DNA of 38,641 nucleotides, taken from positions 1-38,641 of the forward strand of contig CABVAY010000020.1 of NCBI GenBank assembly GCA_902496455.1, read 5' to 3'. The notes below the pieces were generated by a model. That model was given only the letters and a program-made list of their open reading frames with translations. It had not been told where the DNA came from and did not search any database. Positions 18,397 through 26,587 of the stretch are shown here, piece after piece. The DNA is from an uncultured Collinsella sp. GTDB taxonomy: Bacteria > Actinomycetota > Coriobacteriia > Coriobacteriales > Coriobacteriaceae. A program made the translations under genes and the position numbers. The stretch's first letter is position 1, and each line of letters begins with the position of its first letter.

Positions 18397-18778
18397 CTCG
18401 ATCGAGCCTCCTTACGTGGCGACGGTATATTTGCTCGGCCCTTGGAATGTTGATCGCATACCAACCGTTCCATTTTGCCCTTGACGATCCCGCTCGCGAC
18501 TTATCACCCGCCAATAGCAATACCGCCTGGCGCTTGGGGTCAAAGGCGAAGAGGATGCGAATCACCTGCCCACCACACGACGTCACTCTCAGCTCCTTTA
18601 AATGATGAAGCTTCGAGCCCTTTACGCGGTCAACCAGCGGACGACCAAGGCTGGGACCTTCCTTCTCGAGCACCAAAAGGTCTGCATAAATCTGCTTCAG
18701 CGTAGCTTCATCCTGCTCATCAAGCCAAGGTTCAATGTAATCAAGCACGATACGGTACCGATGCAGCTGATTTGACAT
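18383..18778 (-). CDS. RelE/HigB-type toxin (phage Gp49-like family)
   Basis: 131-aa protein of the Gp49-like branch of the RelE/ParE superfamily, whose characterised members are ribosome-dependent mRNA nucleases. Visible marks: LPLVDRVKGSKLHHLKELRV-type central strand, GGQVIRILFAFDP, LLLAGDKS, and a C-terminal helix with Arg/His. GGAG lies 6 nt before the ATG. Somewhat longer than typical members (about 100-120). First gene of the pair, with its own promoter. Confidence 0.85.
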   Translation of the reverse strand: MSNQLHRYRIVLDYIEPWLDEQDEATLKQIYADLLVLEKEGPSLGRPLVDRVKGSKLHHLKELRVTSCGGQVIRILFAFDPKRQAVLLLAGDKSRAGSSRAKWNGWYAINIPRAEQIYRRHVRRLDRDGTA

Positions 18779-18787
18779 ACCTTTCTC

Positions 18788-18820
18788 CTTCTATAGTAGA
18801 AGTTTTACGGTATATTGCAA
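18788..18820 (-). promoter_or_regulatory. promoter and palindromic operator of the toxin-antitoxin pair
   Basis: On the minus strand TTGCAA (18815-18820), 16-bp spacer, TACTAT (18793-18798). The -10 box lies inside the palindrome CTTCTA-CTA-TAGAAG (18788-18802), right ahead of the toxin's ribosome site, as expected for autorepression by the antitoxin. Confidence 0.6.
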
Positions 18821-18853
18821 GGACAAACTTGCGCAAATGTCTATTTATTCAGC

Positions 18854-20128
18854 TTAAATACGCTGTTTGGGCTCGGTGACGATGGCTCGAACGATGCGGG
18901 GACGATCGGTGAGGTCGTGGACGATACGCACGTCCGAAAGGCCTGCTTGACGACAGAGCTCGGCCGCGGCGTCGAGCGCGCCCTCGTAGAGCTCGCAGGC
19001 AAACAGGCCGCCGGCACGCAGCATGTAGGGCGCCGCGTTGAGCAGGCGGCGGAAGATATCGAGACCGTCGGCACCGCCCTCGAGCGCCAGATCGGGCTCA
19101 AAGTCCTTGACCTCATGCGGCAGCGAGCGCATGACATCGGTGGGGATGTAGGGCGGGTTGGAGACGAGTACGTCAAAGGTGCCCCACTCTTCGCGGGGAA
19201 TGGAGCTCACCAGGTTTGTGAGGCTGAAGGCGACCTCGTCGGACGTGAGGCCAAGCGCATCGCGGTTTTTGGTAGCAAGGTCGATGGCGCGCGGCTCGAT
19301 ATCGGTAGCAGTGCAGGTAACGTGCCCGCGGCGCTCCCAGGCAAGGGAGAGCGAAATGCAGCCCGTGCCGCAGCCGACCTCGAGAACGCGGGCAGTGCGG
19401 GGCTCGGCTGGGGCAGATACGTTGGCCTCGGCGGCATCTTGCGCGGGAGTCGCCTGTTGGTCGTTGTCCTCAATGGCGATGCCGTATTCGTCGAGCTCGG
19501 GCTCGGGGGTTTCCATGGCCTCTGCTTCTGCCGCTTCGGCTTCTGCTGCCTGCGCGGCGGCTTCCTCGGCCTCGCGGTCGGCCAGTTCCTCGGCATAGGC
19601 GCGGCTACCGAGCACGTCGCTACCCAGCGCAGCCTCATCGGCGGCCGTCAGGTTGGCGGCACGACGCTCGGCGGCCGCGCGTTCGTCAGCCAGCGCCGCC
19701 TCGGCTTTGCGGGCCTGCTCGACCTCATCGTTCCAAGGCAGCTCCACGCGCTGGCGGGCAGCGGCCTCGGGGCTCAGCACCTCGGCATCCAGATAGTTCA
19801 GAACTTCTTCGACGAGCATCTCGGTCTCGGGGCGCGGGATGAGCACACCGGGGGCGCACGCGACGTCGATCATGCGAAACTGCGTGCTACCGGTGATGTA
19901 CTGCAGCGGCTCGCCCTTCGCGCGACGGACGACCGCCGCGTGCATGGTCTCGAGCTGCGCTGCGTCGAGCGTCTCGTCCATGCGCATATATAAGTCGATA
20001 CGCGCCAGACCCGTAGCTGCGCACAGCAGCCACTCGGCAGAAAGACGGGGGTGCTCCTCGCCGCGCTCGGCCAGGTACTCCTTGGTCCACTCGAGACAAC
20101 GCTTGATGGTCCAAATCTCGTTTGCCAT
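18854..20128 (-). CDS. prmC: peptide chain release factor N5-glutamine methyltransferase with a long internal insertion
   Basis: Methylates the GGQ glutamine of release factors. N-terminal helical domain (1-112; YITGSTQF and GVLIPRPETE are typical), then SAM domain with VLEVGCGTGCISLSLA (248-262) and the catalytic NPPY (324-327). Between them (about 115-243) lies an Ala/Glu-rich, poorly structured or coiled segment, making the protein 424 aa rather than about 285. Start: ATG at 20128 with GAGGGGAGGG upstream. Its substrate gene prfA is the next gene upstream. Confidence 0.93.
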   Translation of the reverse strand: MANEIWTIKRCLEWTKEYLAERGEEHPRLSAEWLLCAATGLARIDLYMRMDETLDAAQLETMHAAVVRRAKGEPLQYITGSTQFRMIDVACAPGVLIPRPETEMLVEEVLNYLDAEVLSPEAAARQRVELPWNDEVEQARKAEAALADERAAAERRAANLTAADEAALGSDVLGSRAYAEELADREAEEAAAQAAEAEAAEAEAMETPEPELDEYGIAIEDNDQQATPAQDAAEANVSAPAEPRTARVLEVGCGTGCISLSLAWERRGHVTCTATDIEPRAIDLATKNRDALGLTSDEVAFSLTNLVSSIPREEWGTFDVLVSNPPYIPTDVMRSLPHEVKDFEPDLALEGGADGLDIFRRLLNAAPYMLRAGGLFACELYEGALDAAAELCRQAGLSDVRIVHDLTDRPRIVRAIVTEPKQRI

Positions 20129-20203
20129 GGGGCCCTCCCCTCTTAAGCGCCGGACGGCGCGCGAATGTCGGAGCAGATTGTACGCGAGACCAGCGCTTGG
20201 CAA

Positions 20204-20520
20204 GGGACGATTGAAAGCGATTATCGAGAATCAGCCCAGAATTTTGCACCGAGCTCGCTCAAAGTGTTCATTCGCCGACGTCTAGATTTGCATTCGTCAA
20301 GCTTTTGGCAAGGTTGACCCAAAACTGACCAATATCTAACCAAGAACTTGCCAAATCACTTGACGCGCGACGCATCAAAAAATGACACGCGACTTCTTGG
20401 ACGATTTTTTGAGCATTATTTTCGATAGCAGATGAATGCCGCTAATTTCTTTGAGCAGGTAGCCGGCTTAATGGCCATCAAAGCCGATTAAATAACATCT
20501 CAAAGCAATGTGCCCAACCT
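20204..20520. other. AT-richer non-coding stretch between prmC and the prfA repeat
   Basis: No open frame looks real here. The stretch is richer in A+T than its neighbours. It contains a nested inverted repeat at 20295-20365: outer arms CGTCAAG/CTTGACG and inner arms TTGGCAAG/CTTGCCAA. No promoter could be assigned with confidence. Confidence 0.5.
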
Positions 20521-20548
20521 AGTCGTTTAAGAACGTCCCCAATGACTA
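20521..20548. repeat. REP-like palindrome, GGGGACGTTCTT type
   Basis: Same 28 bases as 4895-4922: AGTCG/T arms around a core that reads TGGGGACGTTCTTAA on the minus strand. Confidence 0.8.
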
Positions 20549-20606
20549 CATCTAAGGCGCCGCAGGTTGAGCATACCGCATCCGGAGCAAGGCAACACCG
20601 CAGGTA

Positions 20607-20728
20607 GAGGACGGACAGCGAGCGGGTCGCATTTGAGACAAGGTGACGTGAAACGAAAGGGCGCTGACCTTCTGGTCGCGCCCTTGAAGTTGAACGTCAG
20701 ATTGTCCAAATGCGGCCCGCGCAGCGTC
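20607..20728 (-). repeat. 122-bp imperfect-palindrome element, copy 2
   Basis: Differs from 4935-5056 by one visible base. The same centre (GACC-TTCT-GGTC), inner AAGGGCGC stem and outer CGCATTTG arms. It lies 32 bp beyond the prfA stop in the same orientation relative to the upstream gene as copy 1. Confidence 0.85.
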
Positions 20729-20732
20729 GGCT

Positions 20733-20761
20733 GGTCCGCCGTTCGGTAGAACGGCGGAACC
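20733..20761 (-). repeat. hairpin abutting the prfA stop codon
   Basis: CCGCCGTTC (20736-20744) and GAACGGCGG (20749-20757) pair around GGTA (TACC on the minus strand). Same layout as 5062-5089, but with a different stem sequence, directly after the prfA TAG. Confidence 0.7.
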
Positions 20762-21828
20762 TACACAGCCTGTGCCAGCTTCTCGGCACGCTCGGCGGCG
20801 GCGAGTGCCTCGATGACGGTGCCGAGCTGATCGCCCAGAAGGACGCCGTTGTAGGTGGAGTTGAAACCGATGCGGTGATCGGTCACGCGGTCCTGGGGCT
20901 GGTTGTAGGTACGGATCTTCTCGGAACGGTTGCCGTGGCCGATCTGGCTCTGGCGCTCGGCACCGAGCTCAGCCTGCTGCTTCTCGAGCTCCATCTCGTA
21001 CAGACGGGCGCGCAGCATCTGCATGCAGACTTCGCGGTTCTGAATCTGGGAGCGTTGTTCCTGCGACTGCACCACGGTGTTGGTGGGCAAGTGGGTGATG
21101 CGCACGGCGGAGTAGGTAGTGTTAACGCACTGACCGCCAGGGCCGGAGGCGCAGTAGGTGTCGATGCGCAGGTCGGACTGGTTGATCTGGACGTCGATTT
21201 CCTCGGCCTCGGGAAGCACGGCTACGGTAGCCGTGGAGGTCTGAATGCGGCCCTGGGACTCGGTCTTGGGGACGCGCTGGACGCGGTGCACGCCGGACTC
21301 GAACTTCATGACGGAGTAAACGCGGTCGCCCTCGACCTTGAACTCAATGGACTTAAAGCCGCCGGCCTCGCTGGGGCTGGAATCGAGCACGGTGGTCTTC
21401 CAGCCGCGCGACTCGCAAAAGCGCTGATACATCTTGTAGAGGTCGCCGGCGAAGATGGCCGCCTCGTCGCCACCGGCGGCGGAGCGAATCTCGACGATGG
21501 TGTTCTTGTCGTCGTTGGGGTCGCTCGGGATGAGCATGTACTTGATGTCTTCCTCGAGCTGGGGGAGCTTGGCCTCGTTTTCGGAGATGTCCATCTGGAG
21601 CATCTCCTTCTCATCGGCATCGGTGGTATCGTGCAGCATTTCCTTGGCAGCCTCGATGTCATCGAGCGCGCCGATGTACTCGCGCGAGGCGGCAATGAGG
21701 TCGGACTGGTGCGCGTACTCCTTGTTGAGACGCGTGAACTCCTTGATATCGGAGGCGACGGCCGGGTCAGAAAGCTTCTTCTCGAGCTCCTCGTAGGCCT
21801 TGATGATCTTTTCGAGCTTGTCGCGCAT
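20761..21828 (-). CDS. prfA: peptide chain release factor 1
   Basis: Terminates translation at UAA and UAG. 355 aa. The RF1-type tripeptide is PKT (187-189) in RVPKTESQGRIQTS, and the GGQ loop is GPGGQCVNTT (231-233 for GGQ; the residue after Q is Cys, where His or Ser is more common). The ATG at 21828 has AAGGAG 7 nt upstream; the frame continues far upstream without similarity. prmC, which methylates this GGQ, is the next gene on the strand. Confidence 0.97.
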   Translation of the reverse strand: MRDKLEKIIKAYEELEKKLSDPAVASDIKEFTRLNKEYAHQSDLIAASREYIGALDDIEAAKEMLHDTTDADEKEMLQMDISENEAKLPQLEEDIKYMLIPSDPNDDKNTIVEIRSAAGGDEAAIFAGDLYKMYQRFCESRGWKTTVLDSSPSEAGGFKSIEFKVEGDRVYSVMKFESGVHRVQRVPKTESQGRIQTSTATVAVLPEAEEIDVQINQSDLRIDTYCASGPGGQCVNTTYSAVRITHLPTNTVVQSQEQRSQIQNREVCMQMLRARLYEMELEKQQAELGAERQSQIGHGNRSEKIRTYNQPQDRVTDHRIGFNSTYNGVLLGDQLGTVIEALAAAERAEKLAQAV

Positions 21829-21908
21829 GACGGACTCCTTTATATGCGTGAAGGCGAAAATCGGCAGAATTGATGGGGCGCGGGGCGCCGCTGCGGGGGT
21901 AAGTCCAG

Positions 21909-21941
21909 CTAGAGCATGTCGATCTTCAGATACATGCGCAT
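21909..21941 (-). other. possible very short leader ORF ahead of prfA
   Basis: Minus-strand ATG at 21935 (or 21941) followed by TATCTGAAGATCGACATGCTC and TAG, giving MYLKIDML or two residues more. GAAGGG lies 6 nt before the ATG at 21935. It ends 80 bp ahead of prfA in the untranslated leader. Too short to judge by composition. Confidence 0.25.
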
Positions 21942-22028
21942 CCCTTCGCGTATGGGGTACATAATTGCGGTCTAACCCATACATGATAGCGTGCGCAGGC
22001 AAACCTGCATATAACCCGCACGGAATGA

Positions 22029-22061
22029 TTGGTGCAAACAAACCTGACCCCATTGCACCAA
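22029..22061. repeat. REP-like hairpin after the M20 peptidase gene
   Basis: TTGGTGCAA (22029-22037) and TTGCACCAA (22053-22061) pair around a loop that reads TGGGGTCAGGTTTGT on the minus strand. The arm-GGGG-core-arm plan is that of the other REP-like units here. It lies 15 bp past the peptidase stop and could act as its 3' end. Confidence 0.65.
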
Positions 22062-22076
22062 GGGCTTGCTTTTTGG

Positions 22077-23504
22077 CTAGAGCGTATGGAGCAGGGCGAT
22101 GAGGAAGCGGACACCCTGGAGGTAGGCGCGGCGGGTAATGCGCTCGTTGGTGCCGTGGACGCCTCGGTCGCACTCGTCATCGTCTACCACAAAGGCAGAG
22201 AAGCGAATGCACTCGGGGCAAATGCGCTGGTAGTTGGCAGCATCAGTCGCGCCAATCACGGTCGAGGAAACGATGTCGACAGGAGCTCCGCCCACCGCAC
22301 TCGGTCCGTTTTCCTCTGTCCCCCTTGAATCACGGAAATAGCGGGCGGCGATGGAGCGAACCACCTCGAGGCCGGGACCACCGATGCGCGGGGACGGCGA
22401 GGGTTCGGAACTGCCGGGGCCCAGCTCCACTTCGACACGACCGGCAAGGCCCGCCGCGGCAACCGCCTCGCGGCAGCGCGCCACAACGTCGGCCACGCTC
22501 GTGCCCTCGAGCATGCGGAAGTTAATGTTGGCCCACATATCCTGCGGCATTACGTTGGCGCCGGTGCTGCCACCCTCGATCTGCGTGGGCGCGCAGGTGG
22601 TCGTCACCAGCGGATAGAGCTTCTTGCTGGCGAGGCACTCGCGCACGATGGTGTCCTTGTTGGAGGCAATCTCGTCGGCCGTGTAAAGCCCCAGCTCGAC
22701 GAGCTGTGCGGCAAGCAGGTCCGTGACGCGCGTCGGCCATTCGATATCGCAGATTGCGGTGATGGCACGGCTCAGCACCTCGAGCGATGTGCCGCCGTAG
22801 GGGTTGGACGAATGCCCGCCCTCACTCTTCGTCTTGAGCACAATATCGGCGTAGCCCTTCTCGGCAAGGTCGGCATGCATAAGCCAGCCCTCGCCCGCGC
22901 CGTACTCGGCAGCTGGAACGATGCGGTAGTCACCCTCGTCGATCAGGTACTCAAGCTCAATGCCGCGCTCCTCGAGCGCGCGGCCGATGGCGCCTGCGCC
23001 GTACTGCGTAGTCTCCTCGTCCTGGCCAAAGGCCAGGAGCAGCGTGCGCTCGTGCTGCCAACCGTGCGCCAGCGCATACTCAACCGCCTCGAGAATGCCT
23101 GCGACCTGGTCTTTCATATCGATGGCGCCGCGACCCCAAATGTAGGTGTCGTCTACATGCCCGCTAAAGGGGACATGCGTCCAGTCAGCCTCGGCGCCGG
23201 GTACCACGGGAACCACGTCCATGTGGCCCATGAGTATAATGGGCTTGAGGGCAGGGTCGGAACCGCCAAGCGTCACCAATAGCGAATGGTCGATAAGCTC
23301 GACCTTACCCGCCGTAAATACGTGCGGCCAAGCCTGCTGCATATACGCGCGCAGGTCGTCGAACGGCTGCCAGTCCACCGCCTCGGCATCCATACTCGAG
23401 ATGGTCGGAAACGACAGCACGCGACCCAAGCGCTCGCACGCGCCAGCCTCGTCTATATCGGCAAAATCATCCTCATGCGCAAAGAAGCGCCAAACCTCGG
23501 CCAT
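22077..23504 (-). CDS. M20-family zinc peptidase (carboxypeptidase/dipeptidase type)
   Basis: 475-aa metallopeptidase. Metal-site motifs: LMGHMDVVPV, the GRGAIDMKDQVAG segment, the FGQDEETTQYGAG general base, EGGHSSNP of the lid domain, and a late VHGTNERI. Closest in layout to long M20 members such as CPS1/PM20D1 carboxypeptidases. The ATG at 23504 has AGGA 5 nt upstream. It follows the ABC importer genes on the same strand (72-bp gap with a hairpin), suggesting it cleaves what the importer brings in. Substrate unknown. Confidence 0.9.
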   Translation of the reverse strand: MAEVWRFFAHEDDFADIDEAGACERLGRVLSFPTISSMDAEAVDWQPFDDLRAYMQQAWPHVFTAGKVELIDHSLLVTLGGSDPALKPIILMGHMDVVPVVPGAEADWTHVPFSGHVDDTYIWGRGAIDMKDQVAGILEAVEYALAHGWQHERTLLLAFGQDEETTQYGAGAIGRALEERGIELEYLIDEGDYRIVPAAEYGAGEGWLMHADLAEKGYADIVLKTKSEGGHSSNPYGGTSLEVLSRAITAICDIEWPTRVTDLLAAQLVELGLYTADEIASNKDTIVRECLASKKLYPLVTTTCAPTQIEGGSTGANVMPQDMWANINFRMLEGTSVADVVARCREAVAAAGLAGRVEVELGPGSSEPSPSPRIGGPGLEVVRSIAARYFRDSRGTEENGPSAVGGAPVDIVSSTVIGATDAANYQRICPECIRFSAFVVDDDECDRGVHGTNERITRRAYLQGVRFLIALLHTL

Positions 23505-23528
23505 GACATCCTTTCGATTGTGATGACG

Positions 23529-23553
23529 AGGGCCGCCCCACCGGAGCGGCCCT
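23529..23553 (-). other. intercistronic hairpin between ABC ATPase and M20 peptidase genes
   Basis: AGGGCCGC (23529-23536) and GCGGCCCT (23546-23553) pair around 9 nt. No T-run follows, so it may stabilise the upstream mRNA end or lower read-through, rather than terminate fully. Confidence 0.5.
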
Positions 23554-23576
23554 GCCACATAAGCGTTTGCGGTCGG

Positions 23577-24362
23577 TTATTTGTCCTCGAGATAACGCGA
23601 GAGGAACTCGCGAGTGCGCTGGTGCTTGGGGTTGCCGAAGAGCTCGGCCGGCGCGGCGTCCTCGAGCACCACGCCCTTGTCCATAAAGACCACGCGGTCG
23701 GACACCGTGCGGGCAAAAGCCATCTCGTGCGTGACGACGACCATGGTCATGCCTGCGGCAGCGAGCTTGCGCATGACCTCGAGCACTTCTCCCACGATCT
23801 CGGGGTCGAGCGCGGAGGTCGGCTCGTCGAACAGCATGATCTGCGGATTCATGCACAGGGCACGAGCGATGGCCACGCGCTGTTTTTGACCACCGGACAG
23901 GCGGCCCACGGCGGCGTGCGCGAACTTCTCGAGTCCCACGCTGGTCAGGTGCTCCATCGCGACCTTCTCGGCCTCGGCCTTGCTCATCTTTTTGAGCGTG
24001 ACGGGCGCGAGCGTGCAGTTGTCGAGCACATCCATGTTGTTGAACAAGTTAAAGCCCTGGAACACCATGCCGATGTCCTCGCGGAGTTTATTGATATTGC
24101 AGCGCTCGGCCGTAAGGTCCTGGCCGTGGAACCAGATGTGGCCCGCGTCCGGGGTCTCGAGCAGATTGAGGCAGCGCAGGAAGGTCGACTTGCCCGAGCC
24201 CGAGGCGCCGATAATGGTGACGACCTCGCCGGGGTTAACGGACAGGTCGATGCCCTTGAGTACCTCGAGCGAGCCGAAGCTCTTGCGCAGGCCCTCGACG
24301 CGGATGAGCGGCTCATTGGTCTGTGCGGCGGCCGCAACGCCGGTAGTGGCGGTATCTGCCAT
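23577..24362 (-). CDS. polar amino acid ABC transporter, ATP-binding protein
   Basis: 261-aa ATPase of the GlnQ/HisP type. Walker A GASGSGKST, Q-loop VFQGFNLF, signature LSGGQKQRVAIARAL, Walker B IMLFDEPTSALDP, H-loop VVVTHEM. GGAG lies 8 nt ahead of the ATG at 24362; the frame is open upstream into the permease end but without similarity. 22 bp after the permease. Confidence 0.95.
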   Translation of the reverse strand: MADTATTGVAAAAQTNEPLIRVEGLRKSFGSLEVLKGIDLSVNPGEVVTIIGASGSGKSTFLRCLNLLETPDAGHIWFHGQDLTAERCNINKLREDIGMVFQGFNLFNNMDVLDNCTLAPVTLKKMSKAEAEKVAMEHLTSVGLEKFAHAAVGRLSGGQKQRVAIARALCMNPQIMLFDEPTSALDPEIVGEVLEVMRKLAAAGMTMVVVTHEMAFARTVSDRVVFMDKGVVLEDAAPAELFGNPKHQRTREFLSRYLEDK

Positions 24363-24384
24363 GATGATTCTCCTCGTCTTAAGC

Positions 24385-25533
24385 CTAGTTAGAGCTGGGC
24401 AGCGTGGCCGGAGCCTCGGCGCCGAGCTTTTTGCCAAAGGCCTCGAGCAGGCGGCTCGCCACGAGCGTCAGGATCAGGTAGACCACGAGTGCCACGCAGT
24501 AGACCTCCATCTGGCGGTAGTACACGCCGGCGACCGTGGTAGTAGCGTACATAAGGTCGAACACGCCGATGACCGAGAGCACCGACGAATCCTTGATGTT
24601 GATGATGAGCTCGTTGGTGAGCGCCGGAATCGCGTTTTTAATGCCCTGGGGGAACACGACTTTGCGCATGGCTTGCCACTGCGACAGGCCCAGCGAGCGT
24701 GCTGCCTCGGCCTGGCCGGGATCGATGGACTCGATGCCGCCGCGCAGGACCTCCATCATGTAGGCGGTGGAGTTGAGCGAGATGGTAACGAGGCCGGCGG
24801 TGAAGGTGCTCCAAATCTGGTTGGCCTGGGCGGTCTCGAAGCCCATGCCGCGCAAAACGGTGAAGCCCGCGTAATAGATGAGCAGGCCCTGGACCATCAT
24901 GGGCGTGCCGCGCACGATGGTGGAGTAGACGGTCGCAAAGCCGCGGCCGATACTCTTAAAGAAGCGCACCAGGTCGTTATCCACGCGGTCGAACGTCTGA
25001 ATGCGTAGGAACACGAAGAGCAGCGCCAGGAAGAATGCGATGACGGTGCCGAAGGTGGCAAGCGCGATGGTGATCTCGATGCCGCGGATGAAGAAGTCGC
25101 CGCTCTTGTAGGTCATGTAGACCAGGCTCGACAAAAAGTCGCTGGGGTTGGAATCCGAGACAATGCTCACCTGCACCAGGTCGATAAACGACATGATGCA
25201 GCGGTCCACGAAAAAGATCGCTGCGATGGCGACCACAACATAGCTACCCAGGCGCGCGCCGCGGCGGAAACGCTCGGAGGCGAACGGCGACTTTACGCGA
25301 TAGTCGCTCCAGTGCATAAGCTTGGTGACCAGCGCCGCCGCCGACACGACAATCCAGGCCCAAAGAATCGCCCAAAGGCAATCCTGGAAGATACCGGTGG
25401 GGGCCAAGAAGCTCAGCGGCGTGGGGTTGCGCTGGCTAAACGCCAGGCCGAGCGCCGCGATAACGCTCGTGCCCAGGTATACATAACGGTGGTCGGCCTT
25501 AATAAAGGAGGCCAGGCGATTGACGGTTTTCAT
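24385..25533 (-). CDS. polar amino acid ABC transporter permease, with extended N-terminus
   Basis: 382-aa membrane protein. The last ~220 residues form a HisM-type permease with the EAA loop EAARSLGLSQWQAMRKVVFPQGIKNAIPAL that docks on the ATPase. The first ~150 residues hold about three further hydrophobic segments not found in the shortest family members. It begins 9 bp after the binding-protein gene. Confidence 0.93.
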   Translation of the reverse strand: MKTVNRLASFIKADHRYVYLGTSVIAALGLAFSQRNPTPLSFLAPTGIFQDCLWAILWAWIVVSAAALVTKLMHWSDYRVKSPFASERFRRGARLGSYVVVAIAAIFFVDRCIMSFIDLVQVSIVSDSNPSDFLSSLVYMTYKSGDFFIRGIEITIALATFGTVIAFFLALLFVFLRIQTFDRVDNDLVRFFKSIGRGFATVYSTIVRGTPMMVQGLLIYYAGFTVLRGMGFETAQANQIWSTFTAGLVTISLNSTAYMMEVLRGGIESIDPGQAEAARSLGLSQWQAMRKVVFPQGIKNAIPALTNELIINIKDSSVLSVIGVFDLMYATTTVAGVYYRQMEVYCVALVVYLILTLVASRLLEAFGKKLGAEAPATLPSSN

Positions 25534-25542
25534 GCTGCCTCC

Positions 25543-26469
25543 CTATGCCGGCTGACGGTCGAGGCACGCGTCCCACATTTGGTCGCGCTCCTCTTGGCTA
25601 ATGCCCTTGAGTGTCTTGTCGATGAGCTTAAGCAGTTTGTCCGAGCCCTTGCGGCAGCCGACGTTTGCCGCGACCTCCTGCTTAAAGCCCTCGCCTTCGG
25701 CAAAATGAATGGGAACGATGCCCGGGTTTTGAGCCATATAGCCCTTCTCGTTCTCGGTGTTGTAGGTCACGGCGTCGCAGGTGCCCTGCAGCAGGTTCGA
25801 GAACACCGTGGGGACGGAGTCGACCGGGTTTTTGTGCACAACGCCCGGGATCTCGTCGATGACGGTGTCGAGCATGGTGTCCTTTTGGCCGAGCACCGTG
25901 GCACCGCTAAAGTCGCTAAGCTTGGTGGCGTTTTGGTAGGGCGAGCCCTCTTTTACGAATAGGCCAAAGTAGCCAATGAAGTACGGGTCGGAGAAGCCGA
26001 CCGACTCTTCGCGCTCGGGCGTGGCGCTCATGCCGGCGATGATGAGGTCGATTTGGCCGTTGTTGAGCGAATCGATAAGGCCCGAAAAGCTCTGCTTGAC
26101 GGCAACGGGCTCGCCACCGAGGGCCTTGCAGACGATCTTGGCGATCTGCACGTCGTAGCCATCGGCATAGGCGCCCTGCACGTTGTCGATGGGGATGGTG
26201 TACTCGCTGGCTTCGGAAACCTGCCAGTTGTACGGGGCGTAGGCCGCCTCCATGCCAATGCGGATCTTATCCTTGCCGATAACGGAATCGGACAGGTCGT
26301 CGCGACCGCCACCCGTCGTGGGCTGAACTACTTCCAGCGTGGAGGGGCGCTGGCAACCGGCAAGTGTGCCGGCGACGACAGTAGCGCTCGCAGCGAGAGC
26401 GCTACCCAAAAAGATGCGACGGCTGCATACCGGCTGTGGATGCGCGTCGCGTTGATGGGGAGAATGCAT
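25543..26469 (-). CDS. polar amino acid ABC transporter substrate-binding lipoprotein
   Basis: 308-aa receptor. The N-terminus has a twin-arginine-type signal, SRRIFLG (16-22), followed by a hydrophobic stretch and lipobox LAGC with Cys39, so it is probably exported folded and lipid-anchored. The mature part is a SBP_bac_3 fold (IRIGMEAAYAPYNW, GYDVQIAKIVCKALG, DLIIAGMSATPEREESVGFSDPY). The ATG at 26469 has AAGG 7 nt upstream. First gene of the importer-peptidase operon. Ligand not predictable. Confidence 0.94.
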   Translation of the reverse strand: MHSPHQRDAHPQPVCSRRIFLGSALAASATVVAGTLAGCQRPSTLEVVQPTTGGGRDDLSDSVIGKDKIRIGMEAAYAPYNWQVSEASEYTIPIDNVQGAYADGYDVQIAKIVCKALGGEPVAVKQSFSGLIDSLNNGQIDLIIAGMSATPEREESVGFSDPYFIGYFGLFVKEGSPYQNATKLSDFSGATVLGQKDTMLDTVIDEIPGVVHKNPVDSVPTVFSNLLQGTCDAVTYNTENEKGYMAQNPGIVPIHFAEGEGFKQEVAANVGCRKGSDKLLKLIDKTLKGISQEERDQMWDACLDRQPA

Positions 26470-26537
26470 AATCTGCCTTCCCTGTTGAATCGTATGCTGA
26501 CGACTTAACAGGATACCGCTCAGCGCTACCTCCAGCA

Positions 26538-26561
26538 AATGCATATATAAATGCATATATA
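26538..26561. promoter_or_regulatory. tandem 12-bp repeat ahead of the amino acid ABC operon
   Basis: AATGCATATATA occurs twice in direct tandem (26538-26549, 26550-26561), giving two palindromic ATGCAT cores 12 bp apart, 69-92 bp before the first ATG. The AT-rich stretch could be promoter and operator together. An ArgR-like site is one possibility, but spacing and match are not decisive. Confidence 0.4.
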
Positions 26562-26587
26562 CAAGTTTACGAACTGAAAACGATTGA

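Noticed and set aside
21829..22076. A tRNA, rpmE or thymidine kinase gene ahead of prfA, as found in other bacteria
   Set aside because: No cloverleaf and no open frame with L31 or kinase motifs; only the micro-ORF and a REP-like hairpin are present.
20761..22173. Longer prfA product (470 codons)
   Set aside because: The N-terminal 115 residues are not RF1-like and AAGGAG sits 7 nt before the ATG at 21828.
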